Below are positions 8,409 through 16,693 of a DNA stretch of 64,000 bases, piece after piece. The notes below the pieces were generated by a model, which made no database searches, had not been told where the DNA came from, and was given only the letters and a program-made list of their open reading frames with translations. The position numbers were made by a program, and so were the translations under genes. The stretch is from NCBI RefSeq assembly GCF_001686925.1, contig NZ_LVEN01000010.1, positions 1-64,000 of the forward strand, read 5' to 3'. The DNA is from Flavobacterium piscis. GTDB lineage: Bacteria > Bacteroidota > Bacteroidia > Flavobacteriales > Flavobacteriaceae. Every line of letters starts with the position of its first letter. The first letter of the stretch is position 1.

Positions 8409-8966
8409 TTATTTTTTATCTATCAATTTCGTTTCTTCTGGACTAAACTCGGGAACAATAGCATAAGTCTCTACTCCTGAAATTGCCATCTCATCCAAAA
8501 TATCAACCAAATTACGATAATTTGATTTTTTAGTTGGCTTGATGATAACTATAATTCCATTTTTAGGTTTCCCTAAAGCTGTAGAATAAGCTAAAACTGC
8601 TTTTTTCTGAGTTAATAATTCTTTACGAATTCCGTCTTTTCCATAGGCAATATCTTTAGGACCTACTTTAGGAGTTGCAAGCAATCCCATATAATAAATC
8701 ATTTTATTGTCTGGACCTAGCATAACCGTCATCGTACGATTCTCGTCTACCTTGGTATCCTTAGTATCTTTCTCATTAGGATCTTTATCCGGCAGAGACA
8801 AATCCATCGCTTGAGGTTTTGACAACGATGTGGTTAGCATAAAGAACGTGATCAATAAGAATGCCAAATCCACCATCGCAGTTAAATCGACTTTAGAATT
8901 CTGCTTTTTACTTCTTACTTTACCACCTTTTCCGCCACCACCGTCGCCGGTATTTAATTCAGCCAT
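8409..8966 (-). CDS. exbD: ExbD/TolR family protein, second copy
   Basis: This 185-aa protein has a glycine/lysine-rich N-terminus, one membrane segment (about 28-47) with the conserved aspartate D33 (VDLTAMVDLAFLLITFF) and a periplasmic domain. The aspartate is the proton-path residue in the ExbB-ExbD motor. It is a divergent paralogue of the protein encoded just upstream at 8986-9612. Two different exbD genes after one exbB are common in Bacteroidota. Confidence 0.88.
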   Translation of the reverse strand: MAELNTGDGGGGKGGKVRSKKQNSKVDLTAMVDLAFLLITFFMLTTSLSKPQAMDLSLPDKDPNEKDTKDTKVDENRTMTVMLGPDNKMIYYMGLLATPKVGPKDIAYGKDGIRKELLTQKKAVLAYSTALGKPKNGIIVIIKPTKKSNYRNLVDILDEMAISGVETYAIVPEFSPEETKLIDKK

Positions 8967-8985
8967 TTTAGTGTATATTTTTTAA

Positions 8986-9612
8986 TTAAAAGTCTTTTCC
9001 TCTCGTACCTGTAACTAAGTTAAAGGAATTGATTTTCTGATCTTGTAAAATATCCATTATCTTTTTGATTTGTGGATATTGTTCTTTAGCATCACCTTTT
9101 ATTGCAATTTTCAATTCTTTATCATCAAGATCAATCGAAGCTCTTCTTGAAACCAAAAGCCAGTCTTTTAATTGATTATCTAAAGAATCTATTGGAATTC
9201 CAGGTTGATTCGCTTTTGTTCTGTCAGCCGCTTTCATATCAATGATCTGTTTTAAATTTGTCAATGGAACACCAAAGTCATCCATTAAAGCAAATTTAGT
9301 TTTATCATCTTCTGAAAATTCTACACCGTATTTAGCTCCCATTCCTTCAAGAGTCTTTTTACGGATCTCTCTACCTTTTAGGTCAAAAAATACTTTGCTT
9401 TTCCCGTCAGCACCTTTTCCTATTGTAATGATAGCTAAATCTGAATCAGGTAATTTAGACTGAGCAACAGAAGAAGGCATATCTACAGGAAGTGCTTCTG
9501 GCACTTTAGCAGTAGCGGTCAAAATAAAGAACGTAAGCAAAAGGAACGCAACATCACACATGGCAGTCATATCTGTCGATGTTGACTTTTTTTTCATTTT
9601 TATTTTAGCCAT
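8986..9612 (-). CDS. exbD: ExbD/TolR family protein, first copy
   Basis: This 208-aa protein has a short basic N-terminus, one membrane segment (about 16-35) with the conserved aspartate D20 (MTAMCDVAFLLLTFF) and a periplasmic domain longer than that of E. coli ExbD. It lies 56 bp after exbB and 19 bp before the second exbD. Together with ExbB it would form the proton-driven motor that powers TonB. Confidence 0.9.
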   Translation of the reverse strand: MAKIKMKKKSTSTDMTAMCDVAFLLLTFFILTATAKVPEALPVDMPSSVAQSKLPDSDLAIITIGKGADGKSKVFFDLKGREIRKKTLEGMGAKYGVEFSEDDKTKFALMDDFGVPLTNLKQIIDMKAADRTKANQPGIPIDSLDNQLKDWLLVSRRASIDLDDKELKIAIKGDAKEQYPQIKKIMDILQDQKINSFNLVTGTRGKDF

Positions 9613-9668
9613 TATCTTTTATTTTATTTTGATATAATTAATTGTAATTAATACTAATCAAAAATTAA

Positions 9669-10493
9669 TTATTGTTTCAAACTTCCTCTGAATCTTCTGT
9701 AAGTATTTACAATTGTAGTACCAGCCTCATCGATAGAGTAAGTTAAATCATCAATTTTAGCGGTAAAGAAGTTATAAGAAACGATCGCTAAGATTGAAGT
9801 AGAGATACCTGTTGCAGTGTTGATAAGTGCTTCAGAAATACCTGTTGCAAGAGCAGCCTGATCTGGAGTTCCAGCAGAAGCTAACGCACCAAACGCTTTA
9901 ATCATACCTGATACAGTTCCTAATAATCCTCCTAATGTACCTAAAGATACTAAAGTAGAGATAATAGTCATATTTTTTTCTAACATTGGCATTTCTAATG
10001 AAGTTGCCTCTTCGATTTCTTTGTGGATTACTTCTGCAGCTTCTTCACTGTTGAAACCTTCTTTTTTAACGTCTTGGTATTTTACCAAAGCAGATTTAAT
10101 TGCATTTGCAACTGAACCTTGTTGTTTGTCACATGAAGCGATTGCAGCCTCGATGTTTCCTTCTTTAATGTTTCCTTGTACATTTTTCATAAATGTATCT
10201 AAGTTTGCTTTACCAGCAGCTTTACCAATAACGATAAATCTTTCAATAGAAAAAACAACAACCATTAAAAACATACCTAATAATACCGGTACAATAAAAC
10301 CTCCTTTATAAACTTGACCTAATGTATTGATCGGGTGACCTGTTTCTGGATTACCTCCTTCGAAGTTAGCAGCATCTCCCATGATTACTTTCCAAATAAA
10401 CACCCCAACTAAAATACACGCTACAATAATGATTCCTGTAATCATTCCTCCTCCATTTGAAGTGCTTTCTTTTTTAACTTTAACGTTTGCCAT
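9669..10493 (-). CDS. exbB: ExbB/TolQ/MotA proton channel protein
   Basis: This 274-aa inner-membrane protein has segments near residues 17-38 and 68-90 and a conserved C-terminal pair around TISTLVSLGTLGGLLGTVSG and ALINTATGISTSILAIVSYN, the MotA/TolQ/ExbB proton-channel signature. It is the first gene of the operon. A minus-strand -7 element (TAAATTTG, 10558-10565) lies 65 nt before the ATG. It is longer at the N-terminus than E. coli ExbB, as is usual in this phylum. Confidence 0.9.
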   Translation of the reverse strand: MANVKVKKESTSNGGGMITGIIIVACILVGVFIWKVIMGDAANFEGGNPETGHPINTLGQVYKGGFIVPVLLGMFLMVVVFSIERFIVIGKAAGKANLDTFMKNVQGNIKEGNIEAAIASCDKQQGSVANAIKSALVKYQDVKKEGFNSEEAAEVIHKEIEEATSLEMPMLEKNMTIISTLVSLGTLGGLLGTVSGMIKAFGALASAGTPDQAALATGISEALINTATGISTSILAIVSYNFFTAKIDDLTYSIDEAGTTIVNTYRRFRGSLKQ

Positions 10494-10557
10494 TTTTTTT
10501 AATTTTAATAGTTTTAAATAATTTTTATTTTTTAGTTATATTTAACTTGTAGAGGAG

Positions 10558-10565
10558 CAAATTTA
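10558..10565 (-). promoter_or_regulatory. -7 element of the exbB operon
   Basis: TAAATTTG on the minus strand matches TAnnTTTG. A -33 TTG at proper spacing is not evident. Apart from this, the AT-rich spacer 10494-10872 shows no gene or repeat. Confidence 0.45.
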
Positions 10566-10872
10566 TACGTTTAGTTTAAATAAAAAAACTTTTTTTAATT
10601 TAATTGAATGAAATTTAACGTCGATTTAAAAAATATCTCATTAAATTGCCGGCGTCATTTTTTAGATAAAACAAAAAACAAGGCGATTAATGGGAAAATT
10701 ACAACGTTTTAGTAAATATTCAAACATTCCGTTGATATCTTCTTAAAAAGTTGCGAAATTATTTTTTATATAATTTTCAACCACTAAAAGCTTTTTCTTA
10801 CTAAAAAAAACGAACGTAAAATGTTAAAAAATCAAGCAATACTCTTATAATCATCTAAATTACAAATAAAAC

Positions 10873-12390
10873 ATGAATAAAAAAGACAATTTCATTCAAG
10901 ATATAAACAATGGTTATGCATCTAAAGGAGATAATATAATTTTGGGTGGAGCATTACTTGACGGAGAAGCAATTGCTGAGGCTCACGTTAAAATCCCACT
11001 AAAAACACTAAATCGTCACGGATTAATAGCAGGTGCAACCGGAACAGGAAAAACAAAAACAATTCAGGTTTTTTCTGAACAGTTATCAAATGCCGGAATT
11101 CCTGTTTTAATGATGGATATAAAAGGGGATTTTAGCGGAATTGCGAAAGAAGGAAAAGAAGAAGGTTTTATTACAGAACGACATGCTAAAATAAATATTC
11201 CGTATAATGTTGCTTCATTTCCAGTGGAATTAATGTCTTTATCTAAGCAAAACGGAGTTCGATTAAGAGCGACAGTTTCTGAATTTGGCCCTGTTTTATT
11301 TTCCCGAATTTTAGATCTAAATGATACCCAGGCTGGCGTTGTTGCTGTTATTTTTAAATACTGCGATGATAACAATATGCCTTTGTTAGATTTAAAAGAC
11401 ATAAAAAAAGTTATCAATTATATCACCGAAGAAGGTAAAAACGAAATATCGGCCAATTATGGCAAAATTTCTACTGCCACGACAGGAACTATTTTACGAA
11501 AAATAATAGAATTAGAACAGCAGGGAGGAGATCTCTTTTTTGGAGAATTATCTTTTGAAATTGATGACTTAATGCGAATTGATGAAAACGGAAAAGGATA
11601 TGTAAATATCATTCGTTTGACTGATATTCAGGATAAACCAAAATTATTTTCGACTTTCATGCTGAGTTTACTGGCCGAAATTTACCAGCAAATGCCTGAA
11701 AAAGGAGATGTTTCGCAACCAGAATTAGTGATATTTATCGACGAGGCGCATTTGATCTTTAATGAAGCGAGCAAAGCCTTATTAGATCAAATTGAAACGA
11801 TTGTAAAACTGATACGTTCTAAAGGTGTTGGTATTTATTTTGTTACCCAAAATCCAATGGATGTTCCTAGTGGCGTTTTGGCACAATTGGGTTTGAAAAT
11901 TCAACATGCTCTAAGAGCTTTTACTGCAAATGATCGTCAGGCGATAAAAAAAACAGCCGACAATTATCCTACTTCACAATATTACAAAACAGATGAATTG
12001 CTAACCAATTTAGGAATTGGAGAAGCTCTGGTTACGGCACTTAATGAAAAAGGAATTCCAACTCCGCTTGTTGCTACCATGATGCGTGCACCAATGAGCC
12101 GAATGGATGTTTTGACTACTGATGAAATTGCGGCTATTAACAGCAAATCGAAACTAGTAAAAAAATACGCCGAAGAAATTGATCGCGAAAGTGCTTATGA
12201 AATTCTAAACAAAAAAATTGCGGATGCCGTTCAGGCGAACGCAGAACAAGAACAACAAGCGCCAACAAAATCATCAAAAGCTGAACCGAGTACGACGAGT
12301 GTGGTAACAAAATCAGTTTTGAAAGTGGTAACAAGCGCTACTTTTATCAGAGGTGTTTTTGGAGTTTTATCGAAAATATTTAAAAAGTAA
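10873..12390 (+). CDS. HerA-like (DUF853) ATPase
   Basis: This 505-aa FtsK/HerA-superfamily ATPase has Walker A GATGTGKT (residues 54-61), Walker B VIFIDEAH (286-293) and a downstream TQNPMDVPSGVLAQLGLKIQ segment typical of DUF853 proteins. The last 50 residues are basic and low-complexity. Related HerA proteins translocate DNA, but the role of this bacterial subfamily is not settled. No nuclease partner (NurA) or defence gene is adjacent, so I treat it as a housekeeping-type ATPase. It is transcribed alone and converges with kmo on a repeat hairpin. Confidence 0.8.
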   Translation: MNKKDNFIQDINNGYASKGDNIILGGALLDGEAIAEAHVKIPLKTLNRHGLIAGATGTGKTKTIQVFSEQLSNAGIPVLMMDIKGDFSGIAKEGKEEGFITERHAKINIPYNVASFPVELMSLSKQNGVRLRATVSEFGPVLFSRILDLNDTQAGVVAVIFKYCDDNNMPLLDLKDIKKVINYITEEGKNEISANYGKISTATTGTILRKIIELEQQGGDLFFGELSFEIDDLMRIDENGKGYVNIIRLTDIQDKPKLFSTFMLSLLAEIYQQMPEKGDVSQPELVIFIDEAHLIFNEASKALLDQIETIVKLIRSKGVGIYFVTQNPMDVPSGVLAQLGLKIQHALRAFTANDRQAIKKTADNYPTSQYYKTDELLTNLGIGEALVTALNEKGIPTPLVATMMRAPMSRMDVLTTDEIAAINSKSKLVKKYAEEIDRESAYEILNKKIADAVQANAEQEQQAPTKSSKAEPSTTSVVTKSVLKVVTSATFIRGVFGVLSKIFKK

Positions 12391-12522
12391 ATTCAATATC
12401 AAAAATCAATTACAATATCAATATCAAAAATCAATTACAATATCAATTTCAAAAATCAATTACAATTTTAAATTGTAAATACCATTGATTTTTGACATTG
12501 ATATTGATTTTTGATATTGCAA
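12391..12522. repeat. Tandem 24-25-bp repeats forming a long inverted repeat between herA-like gene and kmo
   Basis: About three copies of a unit built on ATATCAAAAATCAATTACA run from 12395 to 12465. They are followed by inverted copies (TTGATTTTTGACATTGATAT and TTGATTTTTGATATTG) up to about 12520. The two halves can fold into a long AT-rich cruciform or hairpin lying exactly between convergent stop codons, so a bidirectional terminator role is plausible. Confidence 0.7.
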
Positions 12523-13866
12523 TTATTTTTGCAACAACTCCAGAATTTTATTTTCGATTTCAGGTGTGTTCCAAATGTTTTCGATATTCTCCAGTTTTAG
12601 AATTTCTTCCATAATTCCGTTTTGAAAATCGCCTATCGCCAAAGCTTCGGCATAAGGGCGATCACTAAAAGTAACACGGCTGTAAAGCGGAATCCATTTA
12701 TCAGGATATTTATCAGAGAATGCTTTTTCTATTTTCTTTTGCAATAGGAATTTCTCATCGGCCGTTTTTGTGCTCATTTCCATAAAATTGCGATACGAAA
12801 GTTCTGCAATAGCATCAGCATTTGGTTTACGTGAAATTTGATATTCAGAGAAAATTTTCTTCCAGTCGTTTCCGTACTTTTCGATCATTTCGTTTAAAAC
12901 CGTTATGTCTTCAAAACCTGCATTCATTCCTTGTCCGTAAAACGGAACAATAGCATGACAGGCGTCTCCAATCAAAGCAATTTTATCTTCATATGTCCAG
13001 GGAAAACATTTCATTGTAACCAAAGTACTGGTTGGATTTTTAAAGAAATCTTCTGCCAGTTTCGGAATCACTTCTATCGAATCCGGGAAGTTTTTCTCAA
13101 AGAAATCTTCGACCATTTTGCGATCAGTAAGTGATGCAAACGAATTTTCACCTTCAAAAGGCATGAATAAAGTACACGTAAAACTTCCGTCAAGATTAGG
13201 AAGCGCAATCAACATATATTCTCCGCGCGGCCAAATATGAAAAGAGTTTTTATCCAACTTATGCGTCGCATCAGCATTTGCCGGAATATTCAGTTCCTTA
13301 TACCCCATATTCAAAAATTCCTGTGAATAATTAAACATGCTCTGGCGTTGCATTCTGTGACGAATTCTGGAAAAAGCACCATCGGCACCAAAAACCATAT
13401 CGTATTTTTTCTCCTCCCACTCGCCTCTTTCGGTTTCGCCAATATGCAAAGTTGCATCGCTTAGCGTCACATCCCAGATTTTTTGTTCAAACAAAAATTC
13501 AGCTCCAGCGGCTTCAGCAAGATCAATCATCTTCCTGTTTAAAGCGCCTCTGGAAATCGAATAAATCGACTCGCCTTCCTGCCCGTAGTTCTGAAAATTG
13601 AGTTTATCGACCAAATGAATGGCACGTTTGTCCATCGGAATTGCGATTTCACGCACCGAATCGCCAACACCAACGCCATCAAGCGCTTTCCAGCCACGGT
13701 TAGACATTGCCAAATTGATAGAACGACCCGAAAAATTAATTTTACGAATATCAGGACTACGATCATAAACATGAACGGTGTGACCTGCTTTTTTGAGATA
13801 AATTGCCAATAGTGATCCTACCAATCCAGAACCTACAACAGCAATTTTTAGTGGAGTTTGCATCAA
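12523..13866 (-). CDS. kmo: Kynurenine 3-monooxygenase
   Basis: This 447-aa FAD-dependent aromatic hydroxylase converts L-kynurenine to 3-hydroxykynurenine in tryptophan breakdown and de novo NAD synthesis. It has an N-terminal FAD dinucleotide motif GSGLVG (12-17), the RSINLAMSNRGWKAL segment of KMO and a GDACHAIVPFYGQGMNAGFE motif near residue 300. Kynureninase is encoded separately at 28.3-29.6 kb. The other pathway genes are not in this window. Length and motifs fit the bacterial KMO family. Confidence 0.92.
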   Translation of the reverse strand: MMQTPLKIAVVGSGLVGSLLAIYLKKAGHTVHVYDRSPDIRKINFSGRSINLAMSNRGWKALDGVGVGDSVREIAIPMDKRAIHLVDKLNFQNYGQEGESIYSISRGALNRKMIDLAEAAGAEFLFEQKIWDVTLSDATLHIGETERGEWEEKKYDMVFGADGAFSRIRHRMQRQSMFNYSQEFLNMGYKELNIPANADATHKLDKNSFHIWPRGEYMLIALPNLDGSFTCTLFMPFEGENSFASLTDRKMVEDFFEKNFPDSIEVIPKLAEDFFKNPTSTLVTMKCFPWTYEDKIALIGDACHAIVPFYGQGMNAGFEDITVLNEMIEKYGNDWKKIFSEYQISRKPNADAIAELSYRNFMEMSTKTADEKFLLQKKIEKAFSDKYPDKWIPLYSRVTFSDRPYAEALAIGDFQNGIMEEILKLENIENIWNTPEIENKILELLQK

Positions 13867-13959
13867 GAAAAATCTAAATATAAGATCGTAAAAATAAGTA
13901 ATAAATACACAAAAGCTTTAAAATAAAGTAAATATTTACCCTTATTCGTTATAATTATC

Positions 13960-14285
13960 TGGGCATGACCCGCCGAAAAAAGCGGGTCGGGCTATCCGCT
14001 ATATTCCCGATTAACAAAAACTACGGCTAAAAAGCCTTGTTTTTCTAAAATCGGGAGATACCGATTCAAGCCCTAATGCAATACAAGTTTTCATAACAAA
14101 TTTATGTTTTTATAGATTTATTAGAAATCCGAAAAAGCCTACTTTCGCATGATGAGAAAAAAATTTAGCCCGCGGATTTGACGGGTTGAACGGATTTACG
14201 CAGTTTTTTTTATTAAAACCTAAAGCACATCGCTAAAAAAAAATCCGTGTCCATCTGTTCAACCAGTAAAATCCGTGGGCAATAA
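13960..14285. repeat. Repeat-rich spacer with imperfect palindromes
   Basis: The 447-bp gap between kmo and the GNAT gene holds no ORF I can support. It contains a hairpin around GACCCGCC/GCGGGTCGGG (about 13965-13995), a TCCCGATT...AATCGGGA pair (about 14004-14065) and an imperfect inverted repeat of about 28 nt per arm: GCCCGCGGATTTGACGGG from about 14168 against a right arm ending GTAAAATCCGTGGGC near 14280. TACTTTCG at 14140-14147 is a near-consensus plus-strand -7 element. Confidence 0.6.
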
Positions 14286-14313
14286 ACGGACTACTTCACC
14301 CAAATAAAAGACC

Positions 14314-14907
14314 ATGAACAGCGAACTATTAAAATCTGACATCATTCACGAAAACGAAAAAGTACTATTACTTCCATTTGAAAACGAAAGAAACATCGAA
14401 CTCAAAGAAATTATCTTCGACGATGAAATCTGGAAATTCATGGGAATGTATGTTAGAAATGATGCTGATTTCGAAAATTATATCAAAAATACTTTACAAC
14501 AAAAAGCAGACGGAATTTGTTATCCTTTTTTAATCATTGACAAAGCCACAAACAAAGTTGCAGGAAGTACCCGTTACGGTTACCTAAACTACGCAAGCCA
14601 GAAATGCGAAATTGGCTGGACCTGGTACGGAAAAGATTTTCAGGGAACTGGTTTAAACAAAGCGTGCAAATACGAATTACTGAATTTTGGTTTCGAAAAC
14701 ATTCAATTTAAGAGAATACAGTTTAGTGCTGATTTGGAAAACAAAAAATCTCAAAGAGCTATAGAAAAACTAGGCGCTGTAAAAGAAGGAATCTTTAGAA
14801 ATAACTATGTCGATTCTGAAGGCAAGAGTAAAGATGATGTTTATTATAGCTTGATTTTGGAGGAATGGGAAAATACTAAACGAGATTATTTTGGAGAATT
14901 TTTATAA
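14314..14907 (+). CDS. GNAT family N-acetyltransferase (RimJ/RimL type)
   Basis: This 197-aa protein carries the RimJ/RimL-type GNAT pattern: CEIGWTWYGKDFQGTGLNKA (acetyl-CoA binding loop, about residues 109-128), GFENIQFKRIQFSADLENKK and SQRAIEKLGAVKEGIFRNNY. The family transfers acetyl groups to protein N-termini, antibiotics or small molecules. The substrate is unknown. It begins a block of small accessory genes, all on the plus strand. Confidence 0.85.
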   Translation: MNSELLKSDIIHENEKVLLLPFENERNIELKEIIFDDEIWKFMGMYVRNDADFENYIKNTLQQKADGICYPFLIIDKATNKVAGSTRYGYLNYASQKCEIGWTWYGKDFQGTGLNKACKYELLNFGFENIQFKRIQFSADLENKKSQRAIEKLGAVKEGIFRNNYVDSEGKSKDDVYYSLILEEWENTKRDYFGEFL

Positions 14908-15005
14908 TTTTTCTTCGCATAAAAGCATTACTTTAGCTTTAACAAAAGAATTCAAAACCCTTATTTTCAATTTTTTAAATACAATTTATAATTAAAAAAC
15001 CATCC

Positions 15006-15785
15006 ATGAAAAGAATCACTTTCTTTCTGTTTTTATTCGTTGGATCAATCTGTTATTCACAGGACAGAATTCAATTAAACGACAACTTAAATGATAGCTT
15101 AAAAGTTATAAAAAAAACGATTAAAAATTATGAAGATGGTCTTTTTCAAAATGAACAAATAGTACTTTTTACTTATGAGAATAATTTAGTTTCGAAAATA
15201 GTGACAACACAAAACGGAGATTTCATAGAAGATGTTGAAGTGAAATACGAAAACGGGAATCTAAAACAAATGAATCTTTTTTACACAACTTTAAGACATG
15301 ATAAAAAGAAGATTATAAATACGCCTACAGAAAATGTAAATGCTATTTATAATTATGATGATGCTAATTTAATTATTACCCTAAGCAAAGAATGTAACGG
15401 ATTAAAGCGTATTCATTATTTCACTTACAATGATGCCCAACAGCTTATAACAGAAAAAGAAATACAAGACGGAATTACATTAATTGAGAAAAAATACAAG
15501 TATGACAAAAACGGAAATCTCTACAATAAAAAAGATTTTATAGCCACAGAGTACGATTATTACAAGACCTACGACGATAAAAAAAATCCTTTTAGCTTAA
15601 TCTATCCCGATGCCTATTTAAAAGTATACAAACTCTCCAAAAATAATATTAAATCTTGTAACATCAATGGCAAATCATATACTTATGAATACGAATACAA
15701 CTCTAGCAATTATCCAGTAAAGATTATTGAAAAAAATGGGAGAAAGATTCAAAGCGAAACAATAATTGAATATCGCAAAATCTAA
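15006..15785 (+). CDS. Exported hypothetical protein
   Basis: This 259-aa protein has a clear signal peptide (MKRITFFLFLFVGSICYSQ). The mature part is lysine- and tyrosine-rich, with recurring blocks of the form YxYDxxxxL/ITxxxxxxG (VEVKYENGNL, YNYDDANLI, YKYDKNGNLY, YEYEYNSSN) like the repeats of RHS/YD-type exported proteins. No catalytic motif is recognised. The AraC regulator gene starts 24 bp downstream. Confidence 0.65.
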   Translation: MKRITFFLFLFVGSICYSQDRIQLNDNLNDSLKVIKKTIKNYEDGLFQNEQIVLFTYENNLVSKIVTTQNGDFIEDVEVKYENGNLKQMNLFYTTLRHDKKKIINTPTENVNAIYNYDDANLIITLSKECNGLKRIHYFTYNDAQQLITEKEIQDGITLIEKKYKYDKNGNLYNKKDFIATEYDYYKTYDDKKNPFSLIYPDAYLKVYKLSKNNIKSCNINGKSYTYEYEYNSSNYPVKIIEKNGRKIQSETIIEYRKI

Positions 15786-15809
15786 AACAAGCATAATAAT
15801 TACTCCAAG

Positions 15810-16616
15810 ATGAACCTCTATTCAGAACATTACGTAAGTCAAAAAGCTGAAAGGTTCGTCAATAAAATTTGGTGTCTTGATAACAGCATCGGCGAAAGCC
15901 TAATCGAAAACAAACTCGTTCTTCCCAACGGCTGTTTTAATCTCGCAATCGTAAGCGGAAATGCCATAGAAGTTCATACGAGCAAAAGTAAGTATGAAAT
16001 GAACGAAGGATTTTACTTTTGTTCGCAAATGACCAATAAAGTTTTAGTTAATATTCACCACAAAACAAAGGTCACAATAATTCAACTACATGCCTGGACG
16101 CTTTCGATGTTTCCAAATTATGATTTAAGTAATTTTACAGACGCTATTCTTAAAATTGATGCTGCCGAATTGCCTTTTCAAACTAAAATCGAAACGGATC
16201 TAAGCTGCGATATTCTTGTATTATTAGATACAATTAATTCTTATTTTGAGGAATTAAGTACTACACACCCAAACAAAAACACAATCGAAAAGATTTGCGA
16301 AATCATTAAAATTCAAAATGAAGAAATTTCGGTTTCGGAAATAGGAAAAAACATGAATTCTTCGCAAAGGTCACTTCAAATTAAATTTAAAACGGCAACC
16401 GGACTTACCATCAAAAATTACATTCAGATTCTGAAGTTTAGAAAATCAGTAGACCAAATGGTAAACTCTGATTTAGAGAAACTAAAACTGACTGATGTCG
16501 CGCTTTACAACAAATACTTTGATCAGTCACATTTCATCAAGAAGTTTAAAGATGTAACCAAAACAACCCCAAAAATGTTCAATTCGGATTCCTATTTTCT
16601 TTCGAAAAAAAGATAA
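15810..16616 (+). CDS. AraC-family transcriptional regulator
   Basis: This 268-aa protein has an N-terminal effector-type domain (about 1-150) resembling the DUF6597-like half of many Bacteroidota AraC regulators. The C-terminal AraC/XylS helix-turn-helix pair spans about 185-265 (MNSSQRSLQIKFKTATGLTI, then YNKYFDQSHFIKKFKDVTKT). It lies 77 bp before an exported serine hydrolase gene on the same strand, which is a possible target. A small inverted repeat GCAAT...ATTGC sits in that gap (about 16641-16665). Confidence 0.85.
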   Translation: MNLYSEHYVSQKAERFVNKIWCLDNSIGESLIENKLVLPNGCFNLAIVSGNAIEVHTSKSKYEMNEGFYFCSQMTNKVLVNIHHKTKVTIIQLHAWTLSMFPNYDLSNFTDAILKIDAAELPFQTKIETDLSCDILVLLDTINSYFEELSTTHPNKNTIEKICEIIKIQNEEISVSEIGKNMNSSQRSLQIKFKTATGLTIKNYIQILKFRKSVDQMVNSDLEKLKLTDVALYNKYFDQSHFIKKFKDVTKTTPKMFNSDSYFLSKKR

Positions 16617-16693
16617 TATTCGCATTTTTACAATTTTGCGAGCAATGTTTTAGGTAATATTGCAAAATCATCAATCAATCAAATCAATCAAAA

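Noticed and set aside
10873..12390. HerA-type defence system
   Set aside because: The ATPase is the DUF853 type, with no NurA, SIR2, DUF4297 or other defence partner nearby.
12391..12522. CRISPR-like array
   Set aside because: The units are directly adjacent without unique spacers and are followed by inverted copies; no cas genes are present.
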